Below are positions 16,272-22,631 of a stretch of DNA of 64,000 nt, piece by piece. Source of the DNA: a virus; the IMG/VR virus record IMGVR_UViG_3300009168_000007, positions 1 to 64,000 of that record; one strand, given 5' to 3'. How positions within the stretch are numbered: the first letter of the stretch is position 1; the number at the start of each line of letters is the position of its first letter. The translations under genes were made by a program, and so were the position numbers. A model generated the notes under the pieces. The model worked only from the letters and a program-made list of their open reading frames with translations. It had not been told where the DNA came from and did no database searches.

Positions 16272-16323
16272 ATAAGTATACTCACGAGCCAAAAGGCTTG
16301 TAACGACCAAAAGGAGAACGAAC

Positions 16324-16602
16324 ATGAGCGAGATTACAAAAAAGAACCTACTTGAGGCCATAAAGGAAATGGTCAACGACGTATTCACCGGAACATTTAG
16401 CACGCGCGAAATTAAGGTAAATTTTGTCGATACTTTAACCGGCAATACGGCCAGTAAAATGGCGGTGGAAATGTTGGAGGTGCCGTTCGAACTCATGTGG
16501 ATTGACGAGTATGATATGGGGGATGATTCTGACGTAAGTTTGGCGATCGAAACGTTGGATCATGCGACTTTCGTTCTTCATGTGGAAGAAATAGAAGAGT
16601 AG
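16324..16602 (+). CDS. Small acidic cassette protein
   Basis: The 92-residue product has its own promoter, an AAGGAG site and a terminator behind it. It starts with a helix (LLEAIKEMVNDVF), then a TREIKVNFVDTLTGN segment and a beta-rich acidic C-terminus. The order helix, charged strand, LTG, acidic end is also seen in the gene at 17340, so the two may be distant paralogues. No Cys and no membrane segment. Function unknown. Confidence 0.65.
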   Translation: MSEITKKNLLEAIKEMVNDVFTGTFSTREIKVNFVDTLTGNTASKMAVEMLEVPFELMWIDEYDMGDDSDVSLAIETLDHATFVLHVEEIEE

Positions 16603-16608
16603 AGTTTA

Positions 16609-16672
16609 TTCCCCCTCCCCAAAATACCGCGACGAGGCAACACGAGGCAACTTGGGGAGGGGAAATTTTTTT
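16609..16672 (+). terminator. Rho-independent terminator
   Basis: CCCCTCCCC (16612-16620) pairs with GGGGAGGGG (16654-16662), followed by AAA and seven T. The loop holds a direct repeat of ACGAGGCAAC. It closes the first cassette. Confidence 0.8.
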
Positions 16673-16691
16673 GTTGAATTTTCCGTCGGGA

Positions 16692-16702
16692 ACATCCGTG
16701 CA
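16692..16702 (+). repeat. 11-bp repeated motif ACATCCGTGCA, copy 3
   Basis: Copy 3, in the same block as copy 2 (CGGGAACATCCGTGCAATA) and at the same position relative to the promoter that follows. Confidence 0.75.
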
Positions 16703-16738
16703 ATACAAAGTATTGTAAAAATAATGTGCAAAAAGGGG

Positions 16739-16766
16739 TGTACAATTTCGCAAAACATGATATAAT
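16739..16766 (+). promoter_or_regulatory. Cassette promoter 2
   Basis: TGTACA (16739-16744), 16 bp, TATAAT (16761-16766), preceded by GTGCAAAAAGGGG. It drives the TadG-like gene. Confidence 0.8.
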
Positions 16767-16798
16767 ATACTTATCGACAAAACAAAAGGAGAAAGAGC

Positions 16799-17176
16799 AT
16801 GAAGAACAGGAATGAGCACGGTGGAGTATTGGTCATGGTCGCGGTATTGATACCGCTCGTATTCATCCCCATCCTGATGATGGTGTTCGGTTTTGGGATG
16901 ATTTACGCGTACAAGGGTATGGGCCAGAACGCGGCGGATGCGGCGGCACTGGCGGGAGCAGGATTACTCGCCGAGAATCTTTACTCCGACGACGGGGCGA
17001 TCGATTATGCGGTACTAAATGGAATCGACCGCGCGAACGTGAGCGTCTCATTGTTAGACACGAGCACGATCGAGGTGATTGTCTCGCAGGAGGTTAGTAC
17101 CCCATTGTTGACCGTGACGGTAAAGAATCGAGCCGTTGCGACAACAAGAGACGGAAAGATTGCGTTGATTGAATGA
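16799..17176 (+). CDS. TadE/TadG-like pilus-type membrane protein
   Basis: The 125-residue product matches the N-terminal part of Flp-pilus TadG-like proteins. After a short polar start comes GGVLVMVAVLIPLVFIPILM, a hydrophobic helix, then the hallmark QNAADAAALAGAGLL. The following part (YAVLNGIDRANVSVSL, IEVIVSQ) fits the strand pattern after it, ending in VKNRAVATT. Host TadG proteins are usually much longer; this is a short form. It has its own cassette promoter and AAGGAG site. It predicts an inner-membrane protein and may interfere with or mimic the host Tad pilus. Homology is clear by eye, role is inference. Confidence 0.75.
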   Translation: MKNRNEHGGVLVMVAVLIPLVFIPILMMVFGFGMIYAYKGMGQNAADAAALAGAGLLAENLYSDDGAIDYAVLNGIDRANVSVSLLDTSTIEVIVSQEVSTPLLTVTVKNRAVATTRDGKIALIE

Positions 17177-17190
17177 ACGAACGTGGTAAA

Positions 17191-17224
17191 TTCTCCCCTC
17201 CCCAACACCTCGGGGAGGGGAGAA
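17191..17224 (+). terminator. Strong 13-bp hairpin after the TadG-like gene
   Basis: TTCTCCCCTCCCC (17191-17203) pairs perfectly with GGGGAGGGGAGAA (17212-17224). No T run follows on the plus strand. It separates this gene from cassette promoter 3. Confidence 0.7.
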
Positions 17225-17262
17225 ATCCGCAAAAATATTTTATCCATTTTGTGCAAAAGGGG

Positions 17263-17290
17263 TGTACAAAATCGCGAAACGTGATATAAT
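17263..17290 (+). promoter_or_regulatory. Cassette promoter 3
   Basis: TGTACA (17263-17268), 16 bp, TATAAT (17285-17290). The leader contains the GAGC...GGCTC hairpin type seen after promoters 1, 4 and 7. Confidence 0.8.
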
Positions 17291-17339
17291 ATAAGTATAC
17301 TCACGAGCATAGAGGCTCGAACGACAAAGGAGAAAGATC

Positions 17340-17588
17340 ATGCAGGTATCAGCGAGTCAAATGGCGAGAGCAATCAAAAGTTTGATCGAAGGTTTAAACG
17401 ATGAAAAAATTACGAAGAATGAATTACGGGAAAAGTTTGCGGAAGAGTTGACCGGTGACAAGGACGCGGTTTCGGTGATCGAGGGGATTAAAATCTATGA
17501 ACCCAGGGATGATAAAGGATTTTATCCCATGATGATCATCGAAATTCATGAGGGCGAAGACGTAAGGTTGGATATGTTTAACGAATAG
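17340..17588 (+). CDS. Small acidic cassette protein
   Basis: The 82-residue product has a helix (ASQMARAIKSLIEGL), a NELREKFAEELTGDK segment and a beta-rich acidic end (MMIIEIHEGEDVRLDMF). Overall order resembles the product of 16324. It is preceded by cassette promoter 3 and AAGGAG and followed by a hairpin that abuts the next ribosome binding site. Function unknown. Confidence 0.65.
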   Translation: MQVSASQMARAIKSLIEGLNDEKITKNELREKFAEELTGDKDAVSVIEGIKIYEPRDDKGFYPMMIIEIHEGEDVRLDMFNE

Positions 17589-17601
17589 TTCATTTGAGGA
17601 C

Positions 17602-17628
17602 TCTCCCCCGCCATGACGGCGGGGGAGA
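17602..17628 (+). promoter_or_regulatory. Intercistronic hairpin abutting the next ribosome binding site
   Basis: TCTCCCCCGCC (17602-17612) pairs with GGCGGGGGAGA (17618-17628) over a five-base loop. AAGGAG of the next gene follows at once. Confidence 0.7.
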
Positions 17629-17642
17629 AAGGAGAAAGAAAC

Positions 17643-17822
17643 ATGTTGGTAAGAGCGAAAGATGTTCAATGCGGGATGAAGGTCAGATTGCTGACAAAGT
17701 TCGAAGTCGTGGTTGCAACGGAACGTGACAAGGGCAAGATCGCAATTCAAACTGAGGATATCAACAATCATCAGATCACTCGTCGAACATTTGAAGAGAA
17801 CGAGTTTATCACGCAAGAATAA
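17643..17822 (+). CDS. Small beta-barrel-like cassette protein
   Basis: The start at 17643 follows AAGGAGAAAGAAAC. The 59-residue product (MLVRAKDVQCGMKVRLLTKF at the start) looks like a small beta barrel and ends in an acidic tail. The opening pattern, V..A..V..G..V, recurs in the gene at 20338. Function unknown. Confidence 0.6.
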   Translation: MLVRAKDVQCGMKVRLLTKFEVVVATERDKGKIAIQTEDINNHQITRRTFEENEFITQE

Positions 17823-17847
17823 ATACGTATACGTGCTCGGGGTAGAA

Positions 17848-17880
17848 ATCCTCCCCCGCTGGCTGCACGGGGGAGGATTT
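17848..17880 (+). terminator. 12-bp hairpin closing the second cassette
   Basis: AATCCTCCCCCG (17848-17859) pairs with CGGGGGAGGATT (17869-17880) over a nine-base loop. It lies between a gene end and cassette promoter 4. Confidence 0.65.
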
Positions 17881-17919
17881 GTGTGGCAACAAAAATACAA
17901 AAATTATGTGCAAAAGGGG

Positions 17920-17947
17920 TGTACAATTTCGCGAAACGTGATATAAT
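17920..17947 (+). promoter_or_regulatory. Cassette promoter 4
   Basis: TGTACA (17920-17925), 16 bp, TATAAT (17942-17947), then the leader hairpin GAGCC-AAGA-GGCTC. Confidence 0.8.
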
Positions 17948-17998
17948 ATAAATATACTCACGAGCCAAGAGGCTCAAACGACCGAGAGGAGAAAGATC

Positions 17999-18193
17999 AT
18001 GATTAGATGCGGTTTTTGCGGGCGAGAGATCGATGACGAAATGCTTGATAAAGTTGAGACACCTTTGACGGCTATCATGTACGTTTCTGGCGTAAAAATT
18101 CAAGTTCATACCAAGGTCGAGGGCGTGGATCATCTTTGTGTCGAATGCTTGCGAAGAGTTGTGAACGACGGATTAGACGACATGTTCGATTAA
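17999..18193 (+). CDS. Small zinc-ribbon-like protein (CxxC...CxxC)
   Basis: The 64-residue product has RCGFCGREIDD at the N-terminus and HLCVECLRRVVNDG near the C-terminus, two CxxC pairs about 40 residues apart with a strand region between. Products of 22795 and 23000 have the same layout, so three related genes lie in this region. Such proteins probably bind one zinc ion. A role in protein or nucleic acid binding is possible but not shown. Confidence 0.7.
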   Translation: MIRCGFCGREIDDEMLDKVETPLTAIMYVSGVKIQVHTKVEGVDHLCVECLRRVVNDGLDDMFD

Positions 18194-18214
18194 CCACGAT
18201 TAAACAAAAATTTA

Positions 18215-18244
18215 TCACCCCCTGCTCGAAAGGGTAGGGGGTGA
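18215..18244 (+). promoter_or_regulatory. Intercistronic hairpin abutting the next ribosome binding site
   Basis: TCACCCCCT (18215-18223) pairs with AGGGGGTGA (18236-18244), and AAGGAG follows directly. Confidence 0.65.
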
Positions 18245-18258
18245 AAGGAGAAAGACTA

Positions 18259-18552
18259 ATGTTAAACGGGATAAAATTCAACACCACCATGCAATCGCAA
18301 CTGTTAACGTTATGGTACTCGCTCGACACACCGATCTACTCGCCGGTGGTCGACGGCATGAGCAACCTGAGCGAAAATCAAGAGTTCCGCCTCGTATCGA
18401 CCGACGATGATATCTACCTACTCAAATATAATGGAAAAAAGTCCATCCGCCTGTACCTCCTGAGTGGGGCGATTCTTCGATGTTACGCGGATAAATACTT
18501 TTGTGATGAATATTCAATCTGCGCAATCGACGCTCTCACAAATTCTTTGTAG
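18259..18552 (+). CDS. Early cassette protein of unknown function
   Basis: The start at 18259 follows AAGGAGAAAGACTA. The 97-residue product has a helical N-terminus (MQSQLLTLWYSLDTP), a strand region with RLVSTDDDIYLLKYNGKK and two Cys near the end (LRCYADKYFCDEYSIC). No family recognised. A hairpin follows the stop. Confidence 0.6.
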   Translation: MLNGIKFNTTMQSQLLTLWYSLDTPIYSPVVDGMSNLSENQEFRLVSTDDDIYLLKYNGKKSIRLYLLSGAILRCYADKYFCDEYSICAIDALTNSL

Positions 18553-18565
18553 AAAATCCACTACT

Positions 18566-18591
18566 CTCCCCCTTCGGGTCCGAAGGGGGAG
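18566..18591 (+). terminator. Strong hairpin after the 18259 gene
   Basis: CTCCCCCTTCGG (18566-18577) pairs with CCGAAGGGGGAG (18580-18591). No long T run follows. Confidence 0.6.
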
Positions 18592-18615
18592 GGTGCACAA
18601 CTTTGATTTGTAGCT

Positions 18616-18626
18616 TGCACGGATGT
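18616..18626 (-). repeat. 11-bp repeated motif ACATCCGTGCA, copy 4 (inverted)
   Basis: The reverse complement TGCACGGATGT is present, again next to sequence like the block around copies 2 and 3 (TTTCTACCGAGA on the minus strand). It lies about 45 bp before the gene at 18671. Confidence 0.75.
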
Positions 18627-18670
18627 TCTCGGTAGAAATTTTAACCGTGCCAAGACGTCCAGGAGGTTTT

Positions 18671-18880
18671 ATGAACAAGGTTCATCAGGCAAAATTAATC
18701 GTGTTACTTATAAAGTTACAGGAGCGTGAATTGACAATCTCACGTTTGTCGACGGATCCGATCGTCGTTGCACGTTCCGAGGCGACGTTGAGAACTGTCG
18801 GTTCCATCCTCGACGCAGTTCGCGGCGATTTCAGTCGTTTGCATGATCTTGCGAGCGGTTATATCCCATACAAGGAATAA
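18671..18880 (+). CDS. Small helical early protein
   Basis: The start at 18671 follows AGGAGG. The 69-residue product is helical and rich in Leu, Arg and Val (MNKVHQAKLIVLLIKLQERE). No Cys, no membrane segment. Function unknown. No cassette promoter is seen directly before it, but the inverted 11-bp motif is. Confidence 0.6.
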   Translation: MNKVHQAKLIVLLIKLQERELTISRLSTDPIVVARSEATLRTVGSILDAVRGDFSRLHDLASGYIPYKE

Positions 18881-18932
18881 TCATGCAGGATGAACTCGCG
18901 ACCAAAAAAATTCAATATGAGAGGAGAAGACC

Positions 18933-19253
18933 ATGATCACAAAAAATGAGATCGACGAGGTAAGAAAAAAACTTAATAATGCCGTACTTCCGTTGACGGA
19001 CGAGGAATATACTGACCTGCGGGAAAAGTATATCAACCTCATGTATAAAGCATCTGGTTGCTATGAGACGGCGGTCAACAAGATGTTGGACCGTAGGAAC
19101 GACGGACAAATCCCGTCGGTCGAAGAACAAGAAGACTTTATGAAACTCATGTGGGCCGCGGACTCATACTACGCGGTATTGATTGGGGCGAAACAGATCG
19201 ATGAATTGAAGAAATTAAATGATCGTCATGGACGACCGATCGAAAAAATATAA
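18933..19253 (+). CDS. Helical early protein of unknown function
   Basis: The 106-residue product is mostly helical and charged (LTDEEYTDLREKYINLMYKA; FMKLMWAADSYYAVLIGAK). It follows GAGGAG and ends just before a hairpin leading to the next gene. Function unknown. Confidence 0.6.
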   Translation: MITKNEIDEVRKKLNNAVLPLTDEEYTDLREKYINLMYKASGCYETAVNKMLDRRNDGQIPSVEEQEDFMKLMWAADSYYAVLIGAKQIDELKKLNDRHGRPIEKI

Positions 19254-19264
19254 CATAAAATAAT

Positions 19265-19291
19265 CCCCGCCGGCGAACTTGGTCGGCGGGG
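19265..19291 (+). promoter_or_regulatory. Intercistronic hairpin abutting the next ribosome binding site
   Basis: CCCCGCCG (19265-19272) pairs with CGGCGGGG (19284-19291), followed by AAAGGAG. Confidence 0.65.
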
Positions 19292-19306
19292 AAAGGAGAC
19301 CAAATC

Positions 19307-19513
19307 ATGCAAAAAATAGTGAATATGATTCATGACTTGATTACGATAAAAACTCAGTTCGTGGCCATGCGTAACAATTACGAAGCGCTACAAAGAGTGT
19401 CGACGACTCCGGACGAGTTCGAACCGCTCATCCACAAATGTGAGGACACGATCGATACTCTGGCGACTTTGATCGATGACGTTGCTCATGCGTTCATCAG
19501 GAGGCCGAGATGA
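19307..19513 (+). CDS. Small helical early protein
   Basis: The 68-residue product consists of predicted helices (IVNMIHDLITIKTQF; LIHKCEDTIDTLATLIDDV) and ends RRPR. Its stop overlaps the next start at 19510. Function unknown. Confidence 0.6.
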   Translation: MQKIVNMIHDLITIKTQFVAMRNNYEALQRVSTTPDEFEPLIHKCEDTIDTLATLIDDVAHAFIRRPR

Positions 19514-19965
19514 AAACTTCCGGAACATACGAAAAAATATTTTGGATTGTGGACCATGCCGGTAAAATAATATGGGGGTACGGGAGCCAAGGTTTTATAA
19601 GAGATGGACTATTTGTTCAAACCGAGTTCGGGAGCGAGGAACGTAATGGCGCGAACTTGGGGAATATTAAGACGTTCGTGGGAGGTTTGTTGGAAAGATT
19701 GGATCTACCTGGGTTGGCGAATTATAAAGAGATCACCCATACATTTGAGGCAAGTAAAAGAGATCATATATTTTTTCATCAATATCTACCGGTATACGTG
19801 ATTTTAAACGATATTTTATATCAGTATAAAATCAAGATGATTTCGACCGCGGATATCGAAACGATGTTTATTCAAAGAAAAACTCTCGCCGAACTTTTGG
19901 GCACGTCGGAAGATTTGGCCATTCCCATCGCTTGTAATCTATTGGAGAACAAAAATGAACGTTAG
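19510..19965 (+). CDS. Early protein of unknown function (151 residues)
   Basis: The start lies behind AGGAGG and overlaps the previous stop. The product has a beta-rich N-terminal half (KIFWIVDHAGKIIWGYGSQG) and a helical C-terminal half. It overlaps the next gene by 11 bp. I do not recognise a family. Confidence 0.6.
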   Translation: MKTSGTYEKIFWIVDHAGKIIWGYGSQGFIRDGLFVQTEFGSEERNGANLGNIKTFVGGLLERLDLPGLANYKEITHTFEASKRDHIFFHQYLPVYVILNDILYQYKIKMISTADIETMFIQRKTLAELLGTSEDLAIPIACNLLENKNER

Positions 19966-20263
19966 ACCGATCGAATCAGTTACGACCGCGACCGAGTTGC
20001 TGTTACGACAACAAGAATGTGATCTATGGTATAATGAAAATTATAGTCATGCGGATCCTTGCGACGTTCCCGGTGGACCCGCGTGGGAAGTGCCAAAAGG
20101 TTGGAAAGTTATCCATGACGATGGGGAACTTGAGTTGGTCGTCGAAGATCCGTGGGGTATGATAGTATGGTGGTGTTTCGACCATGACCATTGGGTGATG
20201 AACGACCGGTGGAAATCGGTATATAAAAGTGGCCGTAAAATAATTGCAAATAATTGCAAATAA
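19955..20263 (+). CDS. Trp-rich early protein of unknown function
   Basis: The 102-residue product is rich in Trp, Asp and His (GPAWEVPKGWKVIHDDGELE; MIVWWCFDHDHWVMNDRW). It is translationally coupled to the gene before it. The acidic, aromatic surface is unusual for its size; DNA mimicry or protein binding could be thought of, but no evidence supports either. Its 3' end runs into the tandem repeat before cassette promoter 5. Confidence 0.55.
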   Translation: MNVRPIESVTTATELLLRQQECDLWYNENYSHADPCDVPGGPAWEVPKGWKVIHDDGELELVVEDPWGMIVWWCFDHDHWVMNDRWKSVYKSGRKIIANNCK

Positions 20264-20270
20264 TTGCAAA
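20241..20270 (+). repeat. Three tandem copies of TAATTGCAAA
   Basis: The 10-bp unit is repeated three times without change directly upstream of the -35 element of cassette promoter 5. TTGCAAA elements also precede promoters 6 and 8. Confidence 0.8.
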
Positions 20271-20277
20271 AAGGGGG

Positions 20278-20305
20278 TGTACAAAATTGCAAAAGTGGGT
20301 ATAAT
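20278..20305 (+). promoter_or_regulatory. Cassette promoter 5
   Basis: TGTACA (20278-20283), 16 bp, TATAAT (20300-20305). The -10 side reads GTGGGTATAAT, as at 23965. Confidence 0.75.
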
Positions 20306-20337
20306 ATAAATATACCGATTGAGCAAGGAGAAAGACG

Positions 20338-20523
20338 ATGAAAAAGATTCAAGTAAAAATGGTCAAAGCGAGCGCGGTGAAAATTGGCGACGTGATTGTT
20401 ACCGACGACTTGTTGAAAGTAGCTTTTATCGAATCCAAAAATAATCAAATATCGTTTTGGAATGCGAATAAAACCGAACGAATGACTCTTCATGAAAACT
20501 ACCCCGTAGACATTAAAAAATAA
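20338..20523 (+). CDS. Small beta-barrel-like cassette protein
   Basis: The 61-residue product begins with basic residues and then VKASAVKIGDVIVTDDLLK, a strand pattern shared with the product of 17643. It follows AAGGAGAAAGACG and its own promoter. Function unknown. Confidence 0.6.
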   Translation: MKKIQVKMVKASAVKIGDVIVTDDLLKVAFIESKNNQISFWNANKTERMTLHENYPVDIKK

Positions 20524-20548
20524 TTTGCAAAATAATGCAAAAAAGGGG

Positions 20549-20576
20549 TGTACAAAATCGCGAAACGTGATATAAT
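20549..20576 (+). promoter_or_regulatory. Cassette promoter 6
   Basis: TGTACA (20549-20554), 16 bp, TATAAT (20571-20576). Transcription would start near 20583, about 15 bases before a strong hairpin. Confidence 0.8.
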
Positions 20577-20597
20577 ATAGATAATGAAACAAACAAA

Positions 20598-20619
20598 CCC
20601 CCTCCCGATCGGGAGGGGG
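20598..20619 (+). promoter_or_regulatory. Perfect palindromic hairpin in the 5' leader
   Basis: CCCCCTCCC (20598-20606) pairs with GGGAGGGGG (20611-20619) around GATC. The hairpin, the bases AAACGACCAAGGAGAAAGAC and the ATG recur almost unchanged at 22077-22121. Confidence 0.75.
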
Positions 20620-20640
20620 AAACGACCAAGGAGAAAGACA

Positions 20641-20808
20641 ATGAATCAAACAGCCACTTACAAGAACAATGGAAAGACCGCGATCATCATGATTAACGGA
20701 ATTCGCTTCGAGCGCAAAGTAATAAAGGAAGACGGCGGACGAATCCAAGTAAGAGCCCCTCACGCGAATATGTGGTACAGCCGATCAAGTATCGTTAAAA
20801 TTTACTAA
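20641..20808 (+). CDS. Tiny beta-rich cassette protein (55 residues)
   Basis: The start at 20641 follows AAGGAGAAAGACA. The product is basic and beta-rich (TAIIMINGIRFERKVIKEDG) with a Trp-Tyr near the end. Function unknown. Confidence 0.55.
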   Translation: MNQTATYKNNGKTAIIMINGIRFERKVIKEDGGRIQVRAPHANMWYSRSSIVKIY

Positions 20809-20821
20809 AACGACAAAATGA

Positions 20822-20853
20822 ACCTCCCCCTTGGCCCAGGTCGAGGGGGAGGT
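20822..20853 (+). promoter_or_regulatory. Intercistronic hairpin abutting the next ribosome binding site
   Basis: ACCTCCCCC (20822-20830) pairs with GGGGGAGGT (20845-20853), followed by AAGGAGAG. Confidence 0.65.
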
Positions 20854-20865
20854 AAGGAGAGAATC

Positions 20866-21123
20866 ATGGCAAAATGGGATCCATCAAAAGCAGCCTCTTG
20901 GAGTCAACCTTGGTCTCCGAATTTTACCATCGGCAAATACATTAAGGTCGAGATTAATTTCGACCGCGATCTTGGCCACACTGTAAAGATTAACGGATTA
21001 AAATGCAATAAAGGTTATCCGGATGTTCCGTCGGCTCGTGCGGCGGCGGTTCGTATCGCCAAAAACATGGTCGATCAAATGGCGAAGGATTTGAACGAAT
21101 TTGACCCCGAAAAAATTTTTTAA
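20866..21123 (+). CDS. Early cassette protein of unknown function (85 residues)
   Basis: The start at 20866 follows AAGGAG. The product has an aromatic N-terminus (WSQPWSPNF), a strand part (YIKVEINFDRDLGHTVKING) and a helix with ARAAAVRIAKNMVDQM. Function unknown; a small alpha/beta domain is likely. Confidence 0.6.
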   Translation: MAKWDPSKAASWSQPWSPNFTIGKYIKVEINFDRDLGHTVKINGLKCNKGYPDVPSARAAAVRIAKNMVDQMAKDLNEFDPEKIF

Positions 21124-21141
21124 AAATAATGCAAAAAGGGG

Positions 21142-21169
21142 TGTACAATTTCGCAAAACATGATATAAT
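21142..21169 (+). promoter_or_regulatory. Cassette promoter 7
   Basis: TGTACA (21142-21147), 16 bp, TATAAT (21164-21169), then the leader hairpin GAGCC-AAAA-GGCTC. Confidence 0.8.
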
Positions 21170-21223
21170 ATAGATTATACTAACGAGCCAAAAGGCTCAC
21201 AGAACGAGCCGAGGAGAAAGAAA

Positions 21224-21538
21224 GTGAATAAATCAATCATGAGCGACATTCTAAGAATCCAAAAAGTACTCACCATGGGCGAATCCTACGCGAAAGCGAA
21301 CGATAATGAGTATGATACTGATACGGTATCGGATGCGAGCATAGAATTAGAACGTTTAGCCAAGGCCGCAATTCAGCCTGAATTGACCCCCGAGATTATG
21401 ACCGCAATCTTAACCGTGAGCCGTGGGATTGGGGTTACGTTGTCCTACGCCTCGGGCGACGGTAATGATGATGACGTAAAGGAATGTGATAAAGCCTACA
21501 AGAACCTGGAAGAGATTGCTCACGAATTTTGCAAGTAA
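21224..21538 (+). CDS. Helical early protein with GTG start
   Basis: GTG at 21224 follows GAGGAGAAAGAAA; an in-frame ATG lies five codons on. The 104-residue product is helical and acidic (EYDTDTVSDASIELERLAKA; DGNDDDVKECDKAYKNLEE). Function unknown. Confidence 0.6.
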   Translation: MNKSIMSDILRIQKVLTMGESYAKANDNEYDTDTVSDASIELERLAKAAIQPELTPEIMTAILTVSRGIGVTLSYASGDGNDDDVKECDKAYKNLEEIAHEFCK

Positions 21539-21553
21539 TTGTTCGGGTCCCTA

Positions 21554-21578
21554 CCGCCTCCTCCACGTGGGGAGGCGG
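21554..21578 (+). promoter_or_regulatory. Intercistronic hairpin
   Basis: CCGCCTCC (21554-21561) pairs with GGAGGCGG (21571-21578), with CCACGTGG in the loop. It lies about 30 bases before the next start. Confidence 0.6.
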
Positions 21579-21607
21579 CAGACATCCGAGCGAAAAGGAT
21601 AACAAAG

Positions 21608-21814
21608 ATGAAGATTACCATACAGGTCATGTTTAAGGTTAGTAAACCGTTCACCCCCAATTGGAATAAATTTAATTCTGATATGACGAAATATGCCGGC
21701 TATAACGTATTTCACATGACCTGTGATGGATGCGGCGAATTGGTCGACATGGAAGGAATGCCGGACCTTGGTATTTGCCGTAAATGTTGGGATGAAGAAC
21801 AGCATGAAAATTAA
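21608..21814 (+). CDS. Small protein with CxxC zinc-binding pattern
   Basis: The start at 21608 follows AAGGATAACAAAG. The 68-residue product is beta-rich at the N-terminus and ends with CDGCGELVDMEGMPDLG and CRKCWDEE, two CxxC pairs about 19 residues apart. A one-zinc ribbon is likely. It differs from the three other CxxC genes here in spacing. Function unknown. Confidence 0.6.
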   Translation: MKITIQVMFKVSKPFTPNWNKFNSDMTKYAGYNVFHMTCDGCGELVDMEGMPDLGICRKCWDEEQHEN

Positions 21815-21836
21815 TTTGCAAAATTTGCAAAAGGGG

Positions 21837-21865
21837 TGTACAAACCTGCTGTAACGTGATATAAT
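21837..21865 (+). promoter_or_regulatory. Cassette promoter 8
   Basis: TGTACA (21837-21842) and TATAAT (21860-21865) are 17 bp apart. The spacer (CTGCTGTAACGTGA) differs from the other copies, but AAAAGGGG before and ACGTGATATAATATAG after are kept. Confidence 0.75.
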
Positions 21866-21899
21866 ATAGATTATAGATTAAACCGAATGGAGAACGAAG

Positions 21900-22064
21900 A
21901 TGACGAGCGAGACGAAAGAATACACGGTCGAATACAAACCGACAAGAACGAACGAGTGGATTGACGCGCGGGAACTCTTTGATTCCAAAGAGGACGCGGA
22001 AGAAGCGGCAAAAAAGTACCGTAAAATTATGCCGAAATCTGAATGGCGCGTGGTTGAACTTTAA
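21900..22064 (+). CDS. Tiny charged cassette protein (54 residues)
   Basis: ATG at 21900 follows GGAGAACGAAG. The product (MTSETKEYTVEYKP at the start; EDAEEAAKKYRKIMP) has a beta-alpha pattern and ends SEWRVVEL. A helix of the SKEDAEEAAKKY type after a strand is common in small phage proteins. Promoter before and hairpin after mark it as one cassette. Confidence 0.6.
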   Translation: MTSETKEYTVEYKPTRTNEWIDARELFDSKEDAEEAAKKYRKIMPKSEWRVVEL

Positions 22065-22076
22065 AGAATGAAATAA

Positions 22077-22098
22077 CCCCCTCCCGATCGGGAGGGGG
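22077..22098 (+). promoter_or_regulatory. Perfect palindromic hairpin abutting the next leader
   Basis: CCCCCTCCC (22077-22085), GATC, GGGAGGGGG (22090-22098). It is a near copy of the element at 20598 including the bases up to the next ATG. Confidence 0.75.
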
Positions 22099-22120
22099 GA
22101 AACGACCAAGGAGAAAGACA

Positions 22121-22567
22121 ATGAGAGCGAAACAAATCAGCACATCGAATTTGCTCGAGATGATCAAACAAGGCACGAAAGAAGTTATGGCTGAAAACCG
22201 AAAAGTATTGGATAAATTTCGGGCCTTATTAGATGAACAAGGTTATATGACCTCGATCATTCATGGTGGAAATAATGTGATACGGGCGGAATTCTTCTTT
22301 GAGCATAAACTTCACAAAGATATTTTGGATTTTGAAGTCGACAAAAACGACGAACAAGGTTCAATGAAAAAATTTATCGATCTACTTGTTCACCATCAAA
22401 CTGAGTTGAAAAACAACACGACAAAATTGAATATGCACGCAAATTGCGCGTCCGACAAGTTTGCCTATGCGGTCAAGACTGCGATTTATATGGCCCAACT
22501 GGACATGATCGACTACATTAAAAAAATGAGACATTTGATCTTGACAAATGAGTTAAAGATGATATAA
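22121..22567 (+). CDS. Helical early protein of unknown function (148 residues)
   Basis: The product is helical and charged (LLEMIKQGTKEVMAENRKVL; IAQLDMIDYIKKMRHL type end). Its last 27 bases contain the promoter at 22541-22568. Function unknown. Confidence 0.6.
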   Translation: MRAKQISTSNLLEMIKQGTKEVMAENRKVLDKFRALLDEQGYMTSIIHGGNNVIRAEFFFEHKLHKDILDFEVDKNDEQGSMKKFIDLLVHHQTELKNNTTKLNMHANCASDKFAYAVKTAIYMAQLDMIDYIKKMRHLILTNELKMI

Positions 22568-22568
22568 T
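22541..22568 (+). promoter_or_regulatory. Promoter inside the 3' end of the 22121 gene
   Basis: TTGACA (22541-22546), 16 bp, TATAAT (22563-22568). It is closest to the sigma70 consensus in this region and differs from the TGTACA copies in its spacer. Confidence 0.8.
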
Positions 22569-22591
22569 ATAAATGGTCAAAATAAATAAAC

Positions 22592-22614
22592 CCCCCTCCC
22601 CGAACGGGAGGGGG
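22592..22614 (+). promoter_or_regulatory. 5'-leader hairpin
   Basis: CCCCCTCCC (22592-22600) pairs with GGGAGGGGG (22606-22614). With a transcript start near 22575 it lies in the 5' leader. AGTTTTGGAGG follows. Confidence 0.65.
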
Positions 22615-22631
22615 AGTTTTGGAGGAATAAA

